A DNA stretch of 64,000 nt from Serripes groenlandicus (GCA_031761405.1 JASEVX010000001.1:195813706-195877705), one strand, 5' to 3'; positions 56,101-62,079 are shown, numbered from the stretch's first letter. A program made the numbers and translations. Notes: generated by a model from the sequence alone, not told the origin.

Positions 56101-57680
56101 ATGTGATTTATGGTGGTATGTTTAACCCCTCCCACATACAGATGCTTTCTGACGCCTCTGCATCAGACGACTATTGAAAACAATGTCACAAAATGAGAAA
56201 TTGCTTGATTTACCACAATGTTTTCAACTCTGTTCAATAGTTGTGCATTTATTTTAAAGAGAGTTTTTATATTTTTTACCACACTTTTTGAAGTCGTCTG
56301 CTGCAGATTTGTTGTTTGTGGGAAATGATTAATTGGTGGACTAACCCAGTAAGGGTATTGTTGCATATTTTCAGCCCTAAAATAGAAAACTATCAAATAT
56401 TACTATGCGAGGAGAAGATAAGGAGAGGGATTCTGATCTTTTCCCACTTATAACTCAACCAAACACTATGTTGTTGGTACTCCAAAGAATTGTCTAACTG
56501 AGTACCAACAACAATGGGTTTGAGTGTCAAATAAGGGTCTTGGAATTTTGAAATAATTACCCTTTCTAGAGCTCTATATCTGAAATAATTACCCTATCTA
56601 GAGCTCTAGTACAATGATAGAATCTTATCTGAAATAATTACCCTATCTAGAGCTCTAGTACAATGATAGAATCTTATCTGTATTTCTTTGTTAAGATTGA
56701 ACAAGAATTCTTCCTATGTCATAAATGAGTTTTTACTCTGTCTTGCTTGAAAAAACTTTGTCTTGCTTGAAAGTAATTAAATGCTTAGTATTATTGTATT
56801 GTTATTGAATTTGTATTCCTAATGTGTAATGTTGATTGAAATGGCTTAACCCTTTCCCTCATATAGACGCTTTCTGATGCCTCTGCAGCAGATGGCTTTT
56901 TGAAAACATAGTGACAAAAGAAGAAATTGCTCAAAACGAGCAATTTCACCTTTTGCCACAATGTTTTCCACTTTTAGTCATAGTAACGTTATCCATTCAA
57001 TTAAAGAGATTTATATTTTTTGACAAAATATGTTCAAAGTCGTTTGCTGCAGAATTGTCGTATGAGGGAAAGGGTTAATTAACTCGACTATTGTATGTCT
57101 TGAATGTTATAGTGCCAAGTTTATACCAAGTATAATTGTTGTTTTACAGAAAGAGGCATTTATGTGATTGGATTTTCATACCCTGTGGTTCCCCAAGGTA
57201 ATTCAAATCATCATATTTCTTTATTTGTTTCTCAAATTCCATACGAAAATTTGCAAAGGTCGATTCTAGATACATCTAGGCATAAAATAGAAATATCTAA
57301 ATAAACTTATTCAACCTGGATAAATTTTGTGGAAAAAGGAGAACTTTTCAAAAGCAGTCTTCTGCAAATGTGTTAAAATGCGTCTGTAATACAGTATATT
57401 GTAAAATATTTATTGCCCATGATAATTCATAGCTAGATAGTTTCGAACAAACTTGTAAAGAAGTGTAAAACAGTGCTGATATAAGATTTTCAATTTGAAT
57501 GTGGAAGAAAGCTGAAATAACTGGTAAACTATTTTGTAAAGATTTGAATGAATCATGTTTCTGTTTCCAGGTAAGGCACGTATTCGAGTGCAGATTTCCG
57601 CTGCCCACAGTGAAGCCGACATTGACCGTGCAGTGGATGCATTTATCTCAATTGGACGAGACCTGAAAGTTGTTAATTAG
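32106..57680 (+). CDS. GCAT: Glycine C-acetyltransferase (2-amino-3-ketobutyrate CoA ligase), complete, 13 exons
   Basis: GCAT is a mitochondrial PLP enzyme of the alpha-oxoamine synthase family. It cleaves 2-amino-3-ketobutyrate with CoA to glycine and acetyl-CoA, the second step of threonine breakdown after threonine dehydrogenase. Thirteen exons totalling 1293 nt give 430 residues, against about 419 in human. Visible motifs are NNYLGLS (residues 83-89), SSVRFICGT (near 110-118), [11 protein letters not shown] with H169 predicted to stack on [13 protein letters not shown] (211-220), [10 protein letters not shown] with D241 and H244 on the PLP ring, and STLGKAVGG with K275 as the Schiff-base lysine. 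All intron phases close and all borders are GT-AG. The N-terminus ([14 protein letters not shown], then LNVYKVFQK) is basic and non-acidic, as expected of a mitochondrial presequence. Residue 119 is Met where the family has Gln. Confidence 0.95.
32333..32567. mobile_element. TTAA-type element with altered ends, GCAT intron 1
   Basis: It runs from TATACCCCTTTCCCTCATAT to TATGAGGGAAAGGGATA. The central stem is GAAATTGCAC-AAAAC-GTGCAATTTC. The flanking tetramer is TATA/GATA and not TTAA, so it is either mutated or inserted at a non-canonical site. Confidence 0.75.
33047..33256. mobile_element. TTAA-ended element, diverged copy, next to the GCAT exon-2 minisatellite
   Basis: Ends are TTAACCCTTCCCCTCATG and GATTAAGGGTTAA, with GCCTCTGCAGCAGACGACTT and GTCGTCTGCTACAGATT inside. 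It ends 15 bp before the first 30-bp repeat unit. Confidence 0.75.
33271..33480 (+). repeat. 30-bp minisatellite containing the GCAT exon-2 acceptor, 7 copies
   Basis: The unit is GACCTCTGTATGTTACAGGT then TTGTTGATTT. Copies start at 33271, 33301, 33331, 33361, 33391, 33421 and 33451. The last diverges only at its end (GAATG), where the coding exon begins. Every unit has TTACAG|GTTTGTTG; the second has TAACAG. The intron-exon boundary itself is the repeated sequence. Confidence 0.95.
33469..33567 (+). CDS. GCAT: GCAT exon 2, acceptor inside a 30-bp minisatellite
   Basis: It encodes residues 14-46, [15 protein letters not shown] and on to KDVMNKELQ, joining GIKEAGTW of exon 3 as in the family. 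The acceptor TGTTACAG is the last of seven tandem copies of the same acceptor (33271-33480). Using an upstream copy would read GLLI then TGA, so only the last copy keeps the frame. The donor is G|GTATGAG. Confidence 0.82.
34174..35377. mobile_element. TTAA-ended element split by a type C element
   Basis: The left part (34174-34305) starts TTAACCCTTTCCCACATACA. The right part (35278-35377) ends TATGTGGGAAAGGGTTAA. The interruption is the element at 34311-35277, so the TTAA element was there first. Confidence 0.7.
34311..35277 (+). mobile_element. Tandem-core element, type C relative
   Basis: Left end TTAGCTTGACTATTCC; right end GAATAGTCGAGAATGCTGTC then TTATGGACAGCTCTTATT (hairpin CTGTC/GACAG). 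About five core units of about 155 bp (TGAAACTTCACACACTTATT, CATCAAATGACCTTGCAGGA). It is inserted in a TTAA element. Confidence 0.72.
35573..35800. mobile_element. TTAA-type element, diverged full copy
   Basis: Ends are TTTAATCCTTTCCCACATAC and GTATGTGGGAAAGGGTTAA. The stem is GAAATTGCTCATAATGAGCA then ATTTC. It lies in GCAT intron 2. Confidence 0.75.
36505..36685 (+). mobile_element. SINE, 3' two-thirds
   Basis: It has a B-box-like GGTTGCGGGTTTGATCACCG, then TGGGTCATACCAAATACTTT, TTGTTGGGTTAGCATTACTT and TGGTGTCAGGATAAATGGAC. It ends about 60 bp before GCAT exon 3. Confidence 0.65.
36744..36871 (+). CDS. GCAT: GCAT exon 3
   Basis: It encodes residues 47-89, [20 protein letters not shown] and on to [10 protein letters not shown], closely matching animal GCAT. 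The acceptor is TTTAG and the donor TCT|GTAAGT. Confidence 0.95.
37100..37225. repeat. ~57-bp tandem duplication
   Basis: AGAGCAGTGCTAGATCAGAC then TTTACTCTGACTGATTTGGA is repeated as AGAACAGTGCTAGATCAGAA then TTTACTCTGGATGATTTGGA. It lies in GCAT intron 3. Confidence 0.65.
37285..39016. mobile_element. TTAA-ended element split by a type B element, just upstream of GCAT exon 4
   Basis: The left part starts TTAATCCTTTCCCACTTATA. The right part is TCGTCTGCTGCTGATTTG then TATGTGGGAAAGGGTTTAA, ending 27 bp before exon 4. The insertion (37453-38959) interrupts the two halves within a T run. Confidence 0.75.
37453..38959 (+). mobile_element. Tandem-core element, type B, full length
   Basis: Left end TTTAGCTCTACTGGCCAAAG then GTCCGTCGTCCG; right end CCAGTAGAGC then the hairpin of AGGCCCTCATGGGCCT and CTTGTTTC. 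About nine units of about 165 bp (GTTAACACGATACAGTCTTC, GAGAGCTCGGTTCCTTTCGA). The left-end sequence reappears at 38112, so part of the element is itself duplicated. Confidence 0.8.
39044..39133 (+). CDS. GCAT: GCAT exon 4
   Basis: It encodes residues 90-119, [20 protein letters not shown] then [10 protein letters not shown]. The last codon is ATG where the family has Gln (CAG/CAA) in the FICGTQ motif. The donor is ATG|GTAGGT. A four-copy decayed array derived from this exon lies 1.4 kb downstream, in intron 4. Confidence 0.92.
39134..39915. other. GCAT intron 4, left part: nothing recognised
   Basis: AT-rich sequence without a supported exon, RNA or element. Weak TTAA-family traces are visible near 39270-39330. 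Confidence 0.4.
39916..40140. mobile_element. TTAA-ended inverted-repeat element, full copy
   Basis: Ends are TTAACCCTTTCCATAGACGC and TATGAGGAAAAGGGTTAA. The stem is GAAATTGCAC-AAAAC-ATGCAATTTC. Confidence 0.85.
40523..40802 (+). pseudogene. Four-copy 70-bp array derived from GCAT exon 4
   Basis: Copies start at 40523, 40593, 40664 and 40734. Each reads CTGGATACACATGGTGTAGG then CTTAACTCTGTCTGATTTGT and GTGGATGTATG, aligning base for base with exon 4 from CTGGATACGCATGGTGCTGG to GTGGAACTATG and on past its donor. The conceptual reading is [21 protein letters not shown], against exon 4 [18 protein letters not shown]. The CGA Arg codon is TGA in all copies and the GT donor is lost, so these are dead exons. 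Confidence 0.85.
41078..41260 (+). mobile_element. SINE, 3' two-thirds
   Basis: GGTTCTGGATTTGATCCCAG (B-box-like), CTCCCGACTGTGGGGTAAGC, TTGTCAGGATAAATAGATCA and TTATCCAGAAAACTCCATGA. It abuts the TTAA element at 41266. Confidence 0.65.
41266..41501. mobile_element. TTAA-ended inverted-repeat element, full copy
   Basis: Ends are TTAACCCTTTCCCTCATA and TATAAGGGAAAGGGTTAA. The stem is GAAATTGCAC-GTTTT-GTGCAATTTC. It ends 68 bp before GCAT exon 5. Confidence 0.85.
41570..41789 (+). CDS. GCAT: GCAT exon 5
   Basis: The longest exon, residues 120-192. It runs from [15 protein letters not shown] through SCFDANAG to [20 protein letters not shown] and YRYKHKDMK. It contains the PLP-stacking His (H169). 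Borders are TACAG and G|GTAAGG. Confidence 0.97.
41990..43040. repeat. ~160-bp tandem repeat, about six units, GCAT intron 5
   Basis: Each unit has AACTTTAGAAGCCTTTGTCC, AATCATCACCAAATTTGGTC, AGAATGTGTATTGGCATAAT and ATCGCCCTTTAATTATAGAA. The left border is GCGGGAGGGCGGCGTCCAG. It resembles the core of the tandem-core elements, but I cannot see a terminal hairpin. Confidence 0.75.
43429..43658. mobile_element. TTAA-ended inverted-repeat element, full copy
   Basis: 230 bp with ends TTAACCCTTTCCCTCATA and TATGAGGGAAAGGGTTAA (perfect 18-bp inverted repeat) and stem GAAATTGCAC-AAAAC-GTGCAATTTC. It ends 89 bp before GCAT exon 6. Confidence 0.88.
43748..43844 (+). CDS. GCAT: GCAT exon 6
   Basis: It encodes residues 193-224, [18 protein letters not shown] then [14 protein letters not shown], the conserved mid-domain strand of the aminotransferase fold. 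The donor is CC|GTAAGT. Confidence 0.95.
43851..43947 (+). repeat. 32-bp triplication next to the GCAT exon-6 donor
   Basis: ACAGCATGATATCAGTATTC then ATGTTACTGCAA is repeated three times starting 6 bp after the exon-6 end. Confidence 0.8.
44174..45181 (+). mobile_element. Tandem-core element, diverged type A
   Basis: Left end TTTAGATCACCGCTCAAGAT then GTCCGTCGTCTGTCG; right end CAGGTGATCAATTTAGGGCC, hairpin, CCCTCTTGTTTG. Core units share ACATGGCAACCAGG and GAATGTTCCTTTGATGG. It is the inverse relative of 10306-11220. Confidence 0.72.
45296..45382 (+). CDS. GCAT: GCAT exon 7
   Basis: It encodes residues 225-253, [12 protein letters not shown] then [17 protein letters not shown]241 and H244 are the cofactor-ring residues. 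Borders are TTCAG and AG|GTAGGT. Confidence 0.95.
45840..46110 (+). repeat. ~100-bp repeat, three diverged copies, GCAT intron 7
   Basis: CTGTTGGCTGCAATACATTT, CTGGACAGATTG and TTTTTGTTGATGAAATTT recur three times. The last copy ends about 40 bp before exon 8. Confidence 0.65.
46153..46235 (+). CDS. GCAT: GCAT exon 8 (PLP lysine)
   Basis: It encodes residues 254-281, [16 protein letters not shown] then [13 protein letters not shown]275 in STLGK is the predicted Schiff-base lysine. The donor G|GTACAA is non-ideal but keeps the GG-Y-T-T-G junction with exon 9 exactly. Confidence 0.93.
46866..46975 (+). CDS. GCAT: GCAT exon 9
   Basis: It encodes residues 282-318, [20 protein letters not shown] then [17 protein letters not shown], nearly identical to animal GCAT. 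The donor is AAG|GTAAGT. The following intron (4.8 kb) holds the 35-bp satellite. Confidence 0.96.
48672..50098 (+). mobile_element. 5'-truncated LINE inserted in the 35-bp satellite
   Basis: The insertion interrupts satellite units on both sides. It holds the C-terminal part of a LINE polymerase and a 3' tail with CAACAACAACAAC stretches, ending in ATTGTATATATATATTGTAT. No clear target duplication is visible beyond one or two bases of the satellite unit. Confidence 0.85.
48674..49813 (+). pseudogene. LINE reverse transcriptase, C-terminal part, one in-frame stop
   Basis: The frame from 48674 reads [20 protein letters not shown] (RT thumb-side motif) and [15 protein letters not shown], both typical of jockey/RTE-type LINEs, for 264 codons to a TAA at 49466. 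The same frame continues past the stop with [19 protein letters not shown] and a Cys-rich [20 protein letters not shown] then VCPKY, the usual C-terminal CxxC-H-C motif, ending at 49813. The catalytic FxDD block and endonuclease are absent because of 5' truncation. It is not active. Confidence 0.85.
50292..50480. mobile_element. TTAA-element remnant at the satellite's right edge
   Basis: AATCTGCAGCAGATGACTTT, GAAAATATAGTGGAAATAGG and GTCTTCTGCTTCAGAGG are the family's internal blocks in order, diverged. It is contiguous with the last 35-bp unit. Confidence 0.65.
50640..51225 (+). repeat. 41-bp minisatellite, about 14 copies, GCAT intron 9
   Basis: The unit is TTGGTATGTCTTTTCCTATT then CCACCTCAATGTATTTAGACA. 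Half of the units carry TTTCGAAA in place of TTTAGACA. Open frames through it ([17 protein letters not shown]) come from the repeat length and are not genes. Confidence 0.9.
51226..51777. other. GCAT intron 9, right end
   Basis: AT-rich sequence with a weak TTAA-family remnant at about 51545-51690 (CAACATATTTGCAGCAGACA, GTTGAAAATATTGTGGCAAA). Nothing else was recognised before exon 10. Confidence 0.45.
51778..51879 (+). CDS. GCAT: GCAT exon 10
   Basis: 34 codons, phase 0, residues 319-352, [16 protein letters not shown] and on to [15 protein letters not shown]. Borders are TTGTAG and ACT|GTAAGT. A TTAA-family element begins within about 10 bp of the donor. Confidence 0.95.
51887..52106. mobile_element. 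TTAA-type element, diverged, starting at the GCAT exon-10 donor
   Basis: It begins ACACTTTCCCACCTATAGAC only 8 bp after exon 10 and ends TATGTGGGAAAGGGTTAA. Internal blocks GAAATTGCTCATGATGATCA and TCATCTGCTGCAGATTTGTT are present. Confidence 0.7.
52318..52480 (+). repeat. ~42-bp diverged repeat, four copies, GCAT intron 10
   Basis: TGTAAATATGCATCAAATTG with TTATTTGAGTCTTGA recurs at about 52355, 52390, 52425 and 52460. Confidence 0.55.
52830..52908 (+). CDS. GCAT: GCAT exon 11
   Basis: It encodes residues 353-378, [20 protein letters not shown] then FSDQML. Borders are AATAG and G|GTAATG. A repeat element starts about 10 bp past the donor. Confidence 0.94.
52918..53640 (+). mobile_element. 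Tandem-core element, type A relative, 3' truncated
   Basis: Left end TTGATCACAAAGTGCTCATC then GTCCGTTATCCGTCCGC, starting about 10 bp after exon 11. About four units of about 125 bp (CTGAAACAGAAGGCCTAGAG-like, TCAAATTATCCCCCTG). The hairpin end is not seen. Confidence 0.55.
53668..54262 (+). mobile_element. Tandem-core element, type A/B mosaic
   Basis: The left end TTTAGCTCCACTGGTTGGAA then GTCCGTTGTGCGTGCGTCCG resembles type B. Core units (GGCTATTTTGCCTTATGGC, AAGCCATGTTGATTGGTC) are type A. The right end is a hairpin-like GGCCCTCTTTGGCC then TCTTGTTC. Confidence 0.65.
54297..54660 (+). mobile_element. Tandem-core element fragment, type A relative
   Basis: CTCATGTTGAGCTATTGTGA then GTCCCTTATCCGTC opens it, followed by about 1.5 units (ATGTTCCTTGGGGAACCCAC, AACATGGCCGCAAGGGGGCG). 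Confidence 0.5.
54880..55126 (+). mobile_element. Type C tandem-core element, hairpin end
   Basis: The core piece GTTTTGCATGCTAGGCATTT is followed by AAATAGTCGAGCATGCTGTC, TTGTGGACAGCTCTTGTT, giving the C-type subterminal repeat and hairpin. Confidence 0.6.
55143..55958 (+). mobile_element. Tandem-core element, type A, full length
   Basis: Left end TTTAGCTCACCTAAGCACGA then GGCGTCCGTGG; right end CAGGTGAGCGATATAGGGCC, hairpin with ATGGCCC, TCTTGTTTTC. About four units of about 155 bp (CTTCTTGTCCAAAAGTACTG, AACATGGCCGCCAGGGGGCG-like). Confidence 0.78.
56122..56333. mobile_element. TTAA-type element, diverged full copy
   Basis: It starts TTTAACCCCTCCCACATACA and ends GTTTGTGGGAAATGATTAA, with TTTCTGACGCCTCTGCATCA and AGTCGTCTGCTGCAGATTTG inside. 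Confidence 0.7.
56546..56690 (+). repeat. ~61-bp partial triplication, GCAT intron 11
   Basis: TGAAATAATTACCCTATCTA then GAGCTCTAGTACAATGATAG recurs; the first copy is incomplete. Confidence 0.7.
56846..57078. mobile_element. TTAA-ended inverted-repeat element, full copy
   Basis: Perfect 18-bp ends TTAACCCTTTCCCTCATA and TATGAGGGAAAGGGTTAA; stem GAAATTGCTC-AAAAC-GAGCAATTTC. It ends 71 bp before GCAT exon 12. Confidence 0.88.
57150..57197 (+). CDS. GCAT: GCAT exon 12
   Basis: A 48-nt exon for residues 379-394, [16 protein letters not shown], matching the conserved GFSYPVVP motif. Borders are TTTACAG and G|GTAATT. Confidence 0.94.
57571..57680 (+). CDS. GCAT: GCAT exon 13 (stop codon)
   Basis: It encodes residues 395-430, [20 protein letters not shown] then [16 protein letters not shown] and a TAG at 57678-57680. 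The acceptor is TTTCCAG. The RIRVQIS motif contributes the substrate-carboxylate Arg typical of the family. Confidence 0.96.
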
Positions 57681-58300
57681 TGAGGCTATTAGCAACGTGA
57701 TTAATGTTTACAAAGCTAATAGGGTACCCTTTTCAAACACTTGAATCATTTTTTTACCCCAAACTTTATGTTATGGGGACTATTCATAAATACTCGATTT
57801 ATACCTACTTTTCTAGGGCTTCATTTTTTAACTTCGAAGGACATAATCTCAGTTTGGTTGAATGTTGTGTTGACTGCCCTGTCTGTCCTCCATGTTTTGG
57901 CCCTGGCTATAGTTATTGGTATTTGGCAGACGACACATGTATTTCTTACTTTGGTGTCTGCGCCATATGACCATGCTCTTAACTGTTGGATGCTCAACTA
58001 AACACATTTTTTTCACTGTATGTTGCAATGGAGAAAGTAATCTCATTTTAACAGGAGTTGATTGAAACCTTCTATGACTATTGAGTGAACAGTGCAGAGT
58101 CAGACCAGACTATACTGGCTGATCTGAATATACACTGGTCGCAATATACACTGGTCACAATATACACTGGTCACAATATACACTGGTCGCAATATACACT
58201 GGTCGAAATATACACTGGTCGCAAGCCTTAGGTAAGTAAGTAAACGCAGTGAATGCAGTAAGTGTGTAAACGAAATAAAAATAACAGAATATTGACTAGT
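57681..58300. other. GCAT 3' flank or 3' UTR with a 17-bp repeat
   Basis: ATATACACTGGTCGCAA-like units of 17 bp occur about six times at 58121-58223. No downstream gene was recognised; open frames at 57704-58001 do not resemble a known protein. Confidence 0.5.
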
Positions 58301-58767
58301 ATCATTTGTCGTAACCCTTTACACATCACTATCCATGTTTTCTGTGTACTTTCAACATCTTTGAATTTATTGAATCTTTGTGGTGTTCATGTTAACCCGA
58401 CTTATAGTACTCCTGAGTACTTTGATTAATCATGTGATATCGATGATACATTTACAAACATGAACGTTTTGTACCAAGACATACAATAAGACATTCCATG
58501 CACAAGTTTGATATTTATAATTGATACATTACATGACCTTTCTAGAGGTCATCATATATATAAATAAGTTACCTTAACCTTTTCCTACATGCATCTTCAG
58601 TAGACGACTTTTGAAAACATTTTGGCAGAAGAGGAAATTGCATATAATGCTCAAAATGAGCAATTTCTACTTTTGTTACAATGCGTTAAAAAAAATATAT
58701 ACTTTCATAATTTTCCTAGATGTTATCAAAGTCGTCTGCTTCCGAATTGTTGTATGTGGGAAAGGTT

Positions 58768-58998
58768 TTAACCCTTTCCCTCATACGACAATTCTGCAGC
58801 AGATGACTTTGAACATATTTTGTCAAAAAATAGAAAATCTCTATAATTTAATGGATAACCTATGACTAAAAGTGGAAAACATTGTGGCAAAAGGAGAAAT
58901 TGCTCGTTTTGAGCAATTTCTTCTATTGTCACAATGTTTTCAAAAAGCTGTCTGCTGCAGAGGTGTCAGAAAGCGCTATATGTGGGAAAAGTTTTTAA
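58768..58998. mobile_element. TTAA-ended inverted-repeat element, nearly full copy
   Basis: Left end TTAACCCTTTCCCTCATA, stem GAAATTGCTC-GTTTT-GAGCAATTTC; the right end is decayed (TATGTGGGAAAAGTTTTTAA). Confidence 0.8.
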
Positions 58999-59200
58999 AC
59001 ATTCCTGTAGCCTTCTTTATATGACTGAAGGTTAAAGAAGAATCTCTCAATATATTTTATCAGTTTTTTTTAAAACTTTTAAAACATAATTTTCGTTATG
59101 AAGAATCTCTATTTTTATTTTGAGTTTGAAATGTGTTCTGTGTCTTGTTGATTTTTCTTTTTTATTTATGAATACTTTGTGTCATATTTGGAAATCACGA

Positions 59201-59206
59201 AATAAA
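59201..59206 (+). promoter_or_regulatory. Candidate poly(A) signal for GCAT
   Basis: AATAAA occurs in ACGAAATAAATGCAAAC about 1.5 kb past the stop codon. Another AATAAA near 58274-58279 is closer. Neither can be confirmed without transcript data. The interval also contains a TTAA-family element and a 17-bp repeat. Confidence 0.3.
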
Positions 59207-59365
59207 TGCAAACCTATCAGCATGTACATATCATTCGTTTCTTCCTATGAACTGTCCCGAAGCAGATATTTTCCTAGTATGATGCTATAGAACGAACGGC
59301 CTAGGCGACTACCAGAAAATGTTTGTTCTCGGGGGTAAGCACCACAGTTATAGTTTTGAATGGTG

Positions 59366-59560
59366 TTTTTTGTGCCGCTTTTAACAGTATTTCAGTCATA
59401 CCACAGCGTATCCTAGATACATGACCAGTTCTGCTGGAAAGCTTATTCTTACACCAACTCCTCAGTCGTATTGCTGTCCTCGTAACCTAGTCCATGAGCG
59501 GCAAGGAGGGAAGCTACTATAACCGTATATTATTGAACCCTGGCCTCGAGGAATGGTAGA
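59366..59560 (-). mobile_element. SINE with bivalve-type 3' domain
   Basis: ACAGTATTTCAGTCATACCA, TTCTTACACCAACTCCTCAG and CCTCGTAACCTAGTCCATGA match the minus-strand domain of the SINE at 13548. Confidence 0.55.
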
Positions 59561-59657
59561 AGTGGTTTCTGGTGTATATACATCCTGTGATATATGTGCT
59601 AAGTGGGACAGAGGAATGCTGTGAAACCCGTAGCTTAATGTCTGATGTGATATTAAA

Positions 59658-60820
59658 ACATATTGACGGTTATCGACGTATCGAGCTCTGGTTAAAGTGA
59701 CACATGTAAGTGATATTATAATGTTATTAATTAGGTGATTTCATATTGGCCGAGGTATGCAGTATTGGCCTGAGCCCGAAGGGCGAAGGACAATACAGCT
59801 GACAGAGGACAAATAACTCGGCCAATATGAAATCACCTAATTAATAAGTATTTTATTAATCAACTTTTTTATAAATACATGAGTCTTTAGTTATAATCTT
59901 AAATAAACAATTAATGGTTAATATGGCGGAAAATATAAGTTAAAATCGGTTACTTTGTCAATTCAATGCGTTGATCTTTAAAAAAGACGGCTACCTAATT
60001 CATTTTTGTGTTCCACCATTCTCGTATAAGGCGAGTTTCGACAGCCAATGAAAATGGTCCATTCCTCAGATTTCGTATTTGGCGAGTTTTGTAGCCAATG
60101 AAAACGGCAGAAATTCATATTGGCCGACTTGGTCCATATTAGGCGAGTTTTAGCAAATATTGTCTTCTTTTGTTCTGTATTAGCTCTACGGTTGTTCTAG
60201 TATCGCGTCAAATACGCAATAGTTAATTAATAATATAATGTTATTAATTAGGAGATTTCATATTGGCCGAGTTATTTGTCCGAGGTATGCAGTATTGTCC
60301 TGAGCCCGAAGGGCGAAGGACTTTACTGCTGACAGAGGACAAATAACTCGGCCAATATGAAATCACCTAATTAATAAGTATTTTATTAATCAACTTTTTT
60401 ATAAATACATGAATCTTTAGTTATAATCTTAAATAAACAATTAATGGTTAATATGGCGGAAAATATAAGTTAAAATCGGTTACTTTGTCAATTCAATGCG
60501 TTGATCTTTAAAAAAGACGGCTACCTAATTCATTTTTGTGTTCCACCATTCTTGTATAAGGCGAGTTTCGACAGCCAATGAAAATGGTCCATTCCTCAGA
60601 TTTCGTATTTGGCGAGTTTTGTAGCCAATGAAAACGCCAGAAATTCATATTGGCCGACTTGGTCCATATTAGGCGAGTTTTAGCAAATATTGTCTTCTTT
60701 TGTTCTGTATTAGCTCTACGGTTGTTCTAGTATCGCGTCAAATACGCAATAGTTAATTAATAATACAACATATTGACGGCTACATGTATCTCGCTCTAGT
60801 TAAAGTGGCACATGTTATTA
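59658..60820. repeat. 517-bp tandem duplication with palindromic heads, flanked by a 50-bp direct repeat
   Basis: Two near-identical copies start at about 59718 and 60235. Each opens with AATTAGGTGATTTCATATTG then GGCCGAG, mirrored about 100 bp on by CTCGGCCAATATGAAATCAC then CTAATTAATAA. Inside are AGCCCGAAGGGCGAAGGAC and several AGGCGAGTTT motifs. Outside the pair, ACATATTGACGG with TTAAAGTGACACATGT (59658-59707) recurs as ACATATTGACGG with TTAAAGTGGCACATGT (60768-60815). No coding frame. Confidence 0.85.
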
Positions 60821-60916
60821 AGCACCAATTGGTTTTCCCTCCTATTTATCAGAAACATTTACACCAATAAGTTTTTCTTCCTATTTACCAGAAACATCCA
60901 CACCAATCCATAGAGT

Positions 60917-61192
60917 TCATGGCACACCAAGTCCATCCAAGGTCAAAACCCCCAGCTCATTGTTGATGACAAGTTTATTGCAGCAGTTGTAGACAAGGTC
61001 TTCACAAGCGGCGATACTTACGCCGAATGCACTATGAGAGTGTTTCTTCAGGGTTTGTCGGTGGGGGATGTTGTTCATGAGCAACACGAGACTGATTAAG
61101 ATTTTCTGTCGAGTTATTCGAACATCGGGAGACATTTGTTCTCTTGTGTGCAGTGTAGGACTTGGAACATATACATTGAAAATAAATACCAA
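60917..61192 (-). CDS. Unidentified open frame with a good splice donor inside
   Basis: A 91-codon minus-strand frame reads SPTLHTREQMSPDVRITRQK, ILISLVLLMNNIPHRQTLKK and HSHSAFG. A consensus donor GGC|GTAAGT follows HSHSAF, so a real exon might end there. I do not recognise the family. It is more complex than the repeat-driven frames nearby, but nothing else supports it. Confidence 0.2.
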   Translation of the reverse strand: MVFIFNVYVPSPTLHTREQMSPDVRITRQKILISLVLLMNNIPHRQTLKKHSHSAFGVSIAACEDLVYNCCNKLVINNELGVLTLDGLGVP

Positions 61193-61303
61193 ATAAATTC
61201 ATGTTGCCGTACAGGAAAATACGCACTTTTATCAGTATCCCCATCAACTACAGTGTCAACAGAAGCATCAACAACATCATCATAAACATCCTCCTATTCC
61301 TCT

Positions 61304-61435
61304 ATGGACGTTGTATACGGATGTCACCTGTTCACAATAACTGATTAGTCGACATGGACGTTGTATACGGATGTCACCTGTTCACAATAACTGATTAGTC
61401 GACATGGACGTTGCATACGGATGTCACCTGTTCAG
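61304..61435 (+). repeat. 50-bp tandem repeat, 2.6 copies
   Basis: ATGGACGTTGTATACGGATG then TCACCTGTTCACAATAACTG and ATTAGTCGAC, starting at 61304, 61354 and 61404. Confidence 0.9.
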
Positions 61436-61850
61436 GCAGGCTACCATAATTGTTTCCCACTCAGGTCGCATTCACTCGCACAATACTTGTAATTCACTCG
61501 GCACTACTTTTCATAAACTCGTGCACAGGCTACCAGAACTCGACTAGACTCGCATAAATGCGTCCTTTCAGAAAAGTCTTCGATTGATGAGAAATTGTAT
61601 GCAAATCGTTAAAATGTTGCCTAAATTCGCTTTGCAAGATTTGAACGGATCATTAAAATCGATAAAAAAATCGTAAAAATATCGTCGAGTTATAACTCGT
61701 AGCGCCAATTCGTGATTGTGTGACCATGCATTTTAGAGACAAGCACATTGAAACAAAATCACGAATTTTATGGAACCCAATCTTACTCCTAAAAGCTTCG
61801 TTTGTTGATTTGTGCATTTTGGATGAACCTTATGGTCTTAACTATAAGTA
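61436..61850. other. Unassigned sequence
   Basis: No supported gene or element. Loose CACTCG-containing repetition lies at 61460-61560. Confidence 0.4.
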
Positions 61851-62079
61851 TTATCCCTTTCCCTCATACGACAATTCTGCAGCAGATGACTTTGAACATA
61901 TTGTGTCAAAATATATATATTTTTTTATAATTGAATTGATAACCTCTGACTAAAAGTGGAAAACATTGACAAAAGGAGAAATTGCTCGTTTGGAGCAATT
62001 TCTTCCTTTGTCACTATGTTTTCAAAAAGCCGTCTGCTGCAGAGGCGTCAGAAATCGTCTATATGAGGGAAAGGGTTAA
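61851..62079. mobile_element. TTAA-type element, full copy
   Basis: The left end is TTATCCCTTTCCCTCATA (TTAA mutated) and the right end TATGAGGGAAAGGGTTAA; stem GAAATTGCTC-GTTTG-GAGCAATTTC. Confidence 0.82.

Noticed and set aside
57704..58001. Two overlapping 86-88-codon frames after the GCAT stop
   Set aside because: There is no recognisable domain, they overlap in different frames, and they lie in the probable GCAT 3' UTR.
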